From Hypericum androsaemum (Eukaryota > Streptophyta > Magnoliopsida > Malpighiales > Hypericaceae): a DNA stretch of 64,000 bases. The translations under genes were made by a program, and so were the position numbers. The notes beneath the pieces are model-generated. The model saw nothing but the letters and a program-made list of their open reading frames with translations, ran no database searches and was not told the DNA's origin. Below are positions 60,640 through 64,000 of the stretch, in pieces (within the stretch, counting starts at the first letter, position 1; every line of letters starts with the position of its first letter). Location of the stretch: contig OZ023186.1 of assembly GCA_963995505.1 (NCBI GenBank), forward strand, positions 1 to 64,000, read 5' to 3'.

Positions 60640-61008
60640 AGCTAGGAAAAAAAATGACAATAAAAATAAATGACAATGAGGACCTCTGTGGTCAACAAAG
60701 TCTCAAAACAATTTAATCAAAAGCACAAAATACGACCTCCGCGGTCACAAGGACAACAACCCAAGAAAAACCAACACGTCACTAAGAAATCTAACAGACA
60801 TAGAGTCACGAAAGAAGAAATTGGAATCAAATAATCCAGGAAACATCAGTTATAACAAAATAAAATGAAAGTCGGAGGGAAGTTTTTAGGCAACAACATT
60901 CAATACAAATGTCGAGAGGCAAAATAACAATGACCAGAGAATAGTGCACAGGGACATATACTGAGGAGGAGGGTAAGGCGGGTGCTGGTCCATCCACTAC
61001 CGCATGTA
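60640..61008. other. Non-coding stretch 3' of the Athila-like relic
   Basis: A-rich plus strand (aataaaaataaatgacaatg, cctccgcggtcacaagg). No gene or repeat recognised. Confidence 0.4.
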
Positions 61009-61997
61009 CTACAGGTGGTCACGAGCAACAGTGAACTGGGACTCCAATCGCTCCTGGGATGCAGCCAATGCAGCGACTCTAGCTTCTGTAGCCTCATGGG
61101 CTAGCTGATGTGCCTCCAGCTGCTGGATTAGTGTCAGTAGGGAGCACTCTTCATCCTCCTCATCATCCTCATTGGTGTCCCGATCCACAGTGAGCTGATC
61201 TGCCAGAATGAGCTTCTTCACAATGTCGCGCTAGGCTCATGGCTTCCACTTGTAGGTCTCCACTCGCTGATCCCAAAATACTAGCAAAGCTACCTTCAAG
61301 TATGAAGTACTGATATCCCTCGGAACGTCCCTGTCACTCAACTTCATAGTCTGTTGCTCCTGCAAGGTACACACGGAATATGCCAAGAGTGTGACTGTGT
61401 GGCCGCAGCAAATGAACTTCTTGCTTCCCAAAGTCACCTGGTAGAATCCTTCAAGTATATGCCTGTAGAAGTTGCAAGTGATCAACTTTTGGGCATAGTA
61501 TAGGGCGTGGAGCTTATACCCATAGATCTTGCTGAGCTAGGAGTTGCCAAACACTGCTTGAGCTAGGAACCTGTGCAAAACCTGTTGAGCATTCTTGCGG
61601 ATCAACTGAACCGGAGCTGGTGACTTGAAACCTCTAATTCTGGTCAGGAACTTCCATTCCTTGAGTTTGGGAAGAGAAGTGTCGAAGCTGGACGGACCAC
61701 CTTGCTCCAACCCCAGGTGATCGCACACCTCGCTCTTAGTCAGCGAGTGCTCTCATCCGAATAGCCTTAATGTGATGCTCTCCTCCTTAGCACCAATACT
61801 CAAGGTGCTCAGAAACTCAAGGGTGAAGAGCGAGAACACATCAATGGGTTACTCTCCCATGTGTAGCAGGCTCAGATTAGAGAGGAAGTGGTGGAGCTGG
61901 TCCTTGATCCTGAGAACCTCCAAATCTGCCCTGTTAATTCTCAAACACGGGCTGATCTACTTAAATCCTAGATTCCTATAGATCTCCCCCTCCCTCT
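61009..61997 (-). pseudogene. Athila-like retrotransposon ORF1 relic
   Basis: One minus-strand frame can be followed for about 320 codons with five or so stops. N-terminal: EGEIYRNLGF and KDQLHHFLSNLSLLHMGE. Middle: FTLEFLSTLSIG, ITLRLFG, EHSLTKSEVCDHLGL and GGPSSFD, then LHRFLAQAVFG and SKIYGYKLHALYYAQ. C-terminal: an acidic stretch (DTNEDDEEDEE) and a short heptad-like Ala/Glu/Leu helix (HQLAHEATEARVAALAAS). The order TLEFLST...ITLRLFG.EHSLT...LGL...HRFLA..VFG resembles the plant Athila ORF-1 family. Function in the element is not known to me. Stops include those near 61222-61236, 61486-61536 and 61756. A more general plant transposon protein domain is the alternative. Confidence 0.55.
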
Positions 61998-62039
61998 CAT
62001 GGCAAATCGGGAAAGGTCAGTCGTATCGAACCCGCATAT

Positions 62040-62820
62040 CCTCTCCCAACCATTTTTAGACTTTTTTGATCCATTTTCGGTCTTTTTTGATCCATTTTTG
62101 GTCTTTTTGATCTTTTTGTTTTTTCGATCCATTTTCGATCTTTTTGGATGCATTTTTTGTTCTTTTTTCGATTCATTTTAGGTCTTTTTTTATCCATTTT
62201 TGAATTTTTTTTATCTTTTTGATTCATTGTCGGTCTTTTTTTGTTCATTTTTGATCCATTTTTGATATTTTCGATCCATTTTCATTCTTTTCGATCTATT
62301 TTTGGTCTTTTTGTTTCATTTTTGGTCTTTTTTGATATATTTTTGATCCATTTTCATTTTCATTTTCGATCTATTTTTGGTCTCTTCTATCTTTTTAAGT
62401 TCTTGTTTGATCCATTTTCGGTTCTTTTTTGGTCTTTTTCAATTCTTTTTTTTATCCATTTTTGGTTATTTTTTGGTCTTTTATGATTTATTTTCGGGTT
62501 TTTTCGGTTCATTTTTTGTCTTTTTCAATCCCTTTTTTATTCTTTTTCGATCCATTTTCAATTTTTTGATTCATTTTCAGTCTTTGTCAATCAATTTTTG
62601 GTTCATTTTCAGTCTTTTTCGATCCTTTTTCGATCTTTTTTTGGTTCTTTTTCGATCCATTTTTGGTCTTTTTCGATCCATTTTCAGTTCTTTTTCGATT
62701 TATTTTCGGTCTTTTTTATCCATTTTTTGTCTTTTTAGATCTTTTTCAGTTTTTTCGATCTACTTTCGGTCTTTTTCGGTCCATTTTGGGTCTTTTTCAA
62801 TCGTTTTTTGTTCTTTTTAT
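62040..62820. repeat. Satellite E, about 22-24-bp units
   Basis: Alternating ttttcgatccattttcgg and tctttttNgat units. The core gatccatttt..ggtcttttt recurs about 30 times with irregular spacing. It runs from the end of the Athila-like relic to satellite F. Confidence 0.88.
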
Positions 62821-63725
62821 GGCATTCGCTTGCTTTTTCTTTCTTCTCTTGCTTTTTCTTTCTTTTCATGCTTTTTATGTTGTTCCCGAACTTCTCCACC
62901 TATCACTCGTCTCTAGTTTTGGAAAACAGTTGATTTTTCTTTTCTTCTTTCTTTTATCTTGCTTTTTTGGCTTTTGTACCTTGCATATCCTTGCATTTCC
63001 TGATTATTCTGGCATTCTCTTGTTTTTTCTTTCTTTTTCTTACTTTTTATGTTGTTCCCTAACTTTTCCACCTGTCACTTGCCACTAGTTTAGGAAATTA
63101 CATGATTTTTATCTTCTTCTTTCCTTTTTTTCTTTTTTCGGCTTTTATTCCTTGCATATCCTTGAATTTATTGTTTATTCTTGCATTCTCTTGCATTTTC
63201 TTTCTTTTCCTTGCTTTTTATGTTGTTCCTAATTTTTCCACCTATCACTCGGCACTAGTTTTGGAAATCACTTAATTTTTCTCTTCTTCTTTTCGCTCTC
63301 TTGCTTTTTCGACTTTTATTCCTTGCATATCCTTGCATTTTCTATTTATTCTCATATTCTTTTGCTTTTCTTTCTGTTCCTTGCTGTTTATGTTGTTCCT
63401 TCACTTCTCCATTTGTCACTTCCGCCAGTTTAGGAAATCACTTGATTTTTCTCTTCTTCTTTACTTTTTCTTGGTTTTTCGGCTTTTATTCCTTTCATAT
63501 CCTTGCATTTTTTGTTTATTCTCACATTCTCTTGCTTTTTCTTTATTTTTCTTGCTTTTTATGTTATTTCCTAACTTCTCCACCTGTCACTCACCACTAG
63601 TTTAGGAAATCAATTGATTTTTCTCATCTTCTTTCCCTTTTCTTGCTTTTTCAGCTTTAATTCCTTGCATATCCTTGCATCTCCTATTTATTCTCACATT
63701 CTCTTACTTTTTCTTACTTTTCATG
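62821..63725. repeat. Satellite F, about 171-bp tandem repeat
   Basis: The landmark gttgttcc (gttatttcc in the last copy) lies at 62879, 63051, 63222, 63392 and 63563, intervals of 172, 171, 170 and 171 bp. Each unit contains ccacctgtcact, ccactagtttaggaaatca, cttttattccttgcatatcc and a T-rich part with tttctttcttttcatgc. Five copies plus partial ends. The frames of up to 141 codons here are by-products. Confidence 0.92.
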
Positions 63726-64000
63726 CAAGAAAAAGCAACTCCAATAATGGTAACATATTTCAGGTTTAAATCAAATTTTGGAAGCCTTTGTACATCACAA
63801 TCATTCAAGTTAGTCACAGTTAGAGTTCGAACTCTGGCCACTTCAAAGTAAATCCCCAACCCTCCTTGTACCGCTAGAAGTGTCCAATGGTAACTTTCCT
63901 ATTACTCTTGCAACCTTCAATAATTTGGTTAAAGGAAGAACTTCCTTATTTAATTGTTAACAGCCTTGGAAGCATGCATTCGAAAAGGAAATGGATGTCT
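63726..64000. other. Unassigned right flank
   Basis: 275 bp of non-repetitive sequence after satellite F. It includes agagttcgaactct, which resembles a tRNA T-arm/B-box, but no tRNA or SINE structure can be completed. Nothing else recognised. Confidence 0.4.

Noticed and set aside
61968..62248. Lys/Asn-rich minus frames and Phe-rich plus frames in satellite E
   Set aside because: By-products of the gatccatttt/ggtcttttt repeat.
63825..63845. tRNA-like B-box (gttcgaactc) suggesting a SINE or tRNA
   Set aside because: No A-box at the right distance, no cloverleaf, no poly-A tail or target duplication visible before the window ends.

Overview
This window looks like repeat-dense plant heterochromatin, most likely from a eudicot. 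The evidence is Tekay/Del-type Ty3-gypsy chromovirus remnants with initiator-tRNA-Met primer sites, a plant hAT (Ac-like) transposase fragment, and an Athila-like ORF1 fragment. I see no intact host gene, tRNA or rRNA. Most long open frames are by-products of stop-free tandem repeats and are not annotated as genes.

Layout: 1-14468 satellite A (10-bp unit TTGCCTTTTC/ATGCCTTTTC), organised as nested long duplications. 14469-15777 two LTR pieces in opposite orientation around a short inverted block of satellite A. 15778-35870 satellite B (12-bp units such as AATTTGGCAAAG and ATTGAGGCGAAG), with two inverted blocks and two non-repetitive spacers. 35877-40303 Tekay element 1 (5' LTR, PBS, gag, start of protease), cut off by inverted satellite B (40304-41331). 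41332-42534 satellite D (gattca core, about 11-12 bp). 42535-43517 satellite C (10-bp ATTGAGTCAT/ATTGATTCAT). 43518-45142 satellite B. 45143-45893 a reverse-strand LTR end. 45894-48547 satellite C carrying a hAT remnant with an 8-bp target duplication. 48548-56920 Tekay element 2. 56921-59447 satellite C. 59448-62039 low-copy sequence with an Athila-like ORF1 relic on the minus strand. 62040-62820 satellite E (about 22-24 bp). 62821-63725 satellite F (about 171 bp). 63726-64000 unassigned.

Nothing here appears able to act as a working gene set. Element 1 lacks everything after the protease start. Element 2 has lost the gag core and the promoter half of its 5' LTR, and it carries seven stops and a frameshift, although its two LTRs are still very alike. 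Many of the lesions are those expected from deamination of methylated cytosine, fitting long-term silencing. The most interesting content is the satellite landscape: five short-period families and one 171-bp family side by side, with phased A-tracts (A), dense GCN4/AP-1-like TGAGTCA motifs (C), strand switches and about 1-kb higher-order periodicity (B), and a duplicated B/D junction.
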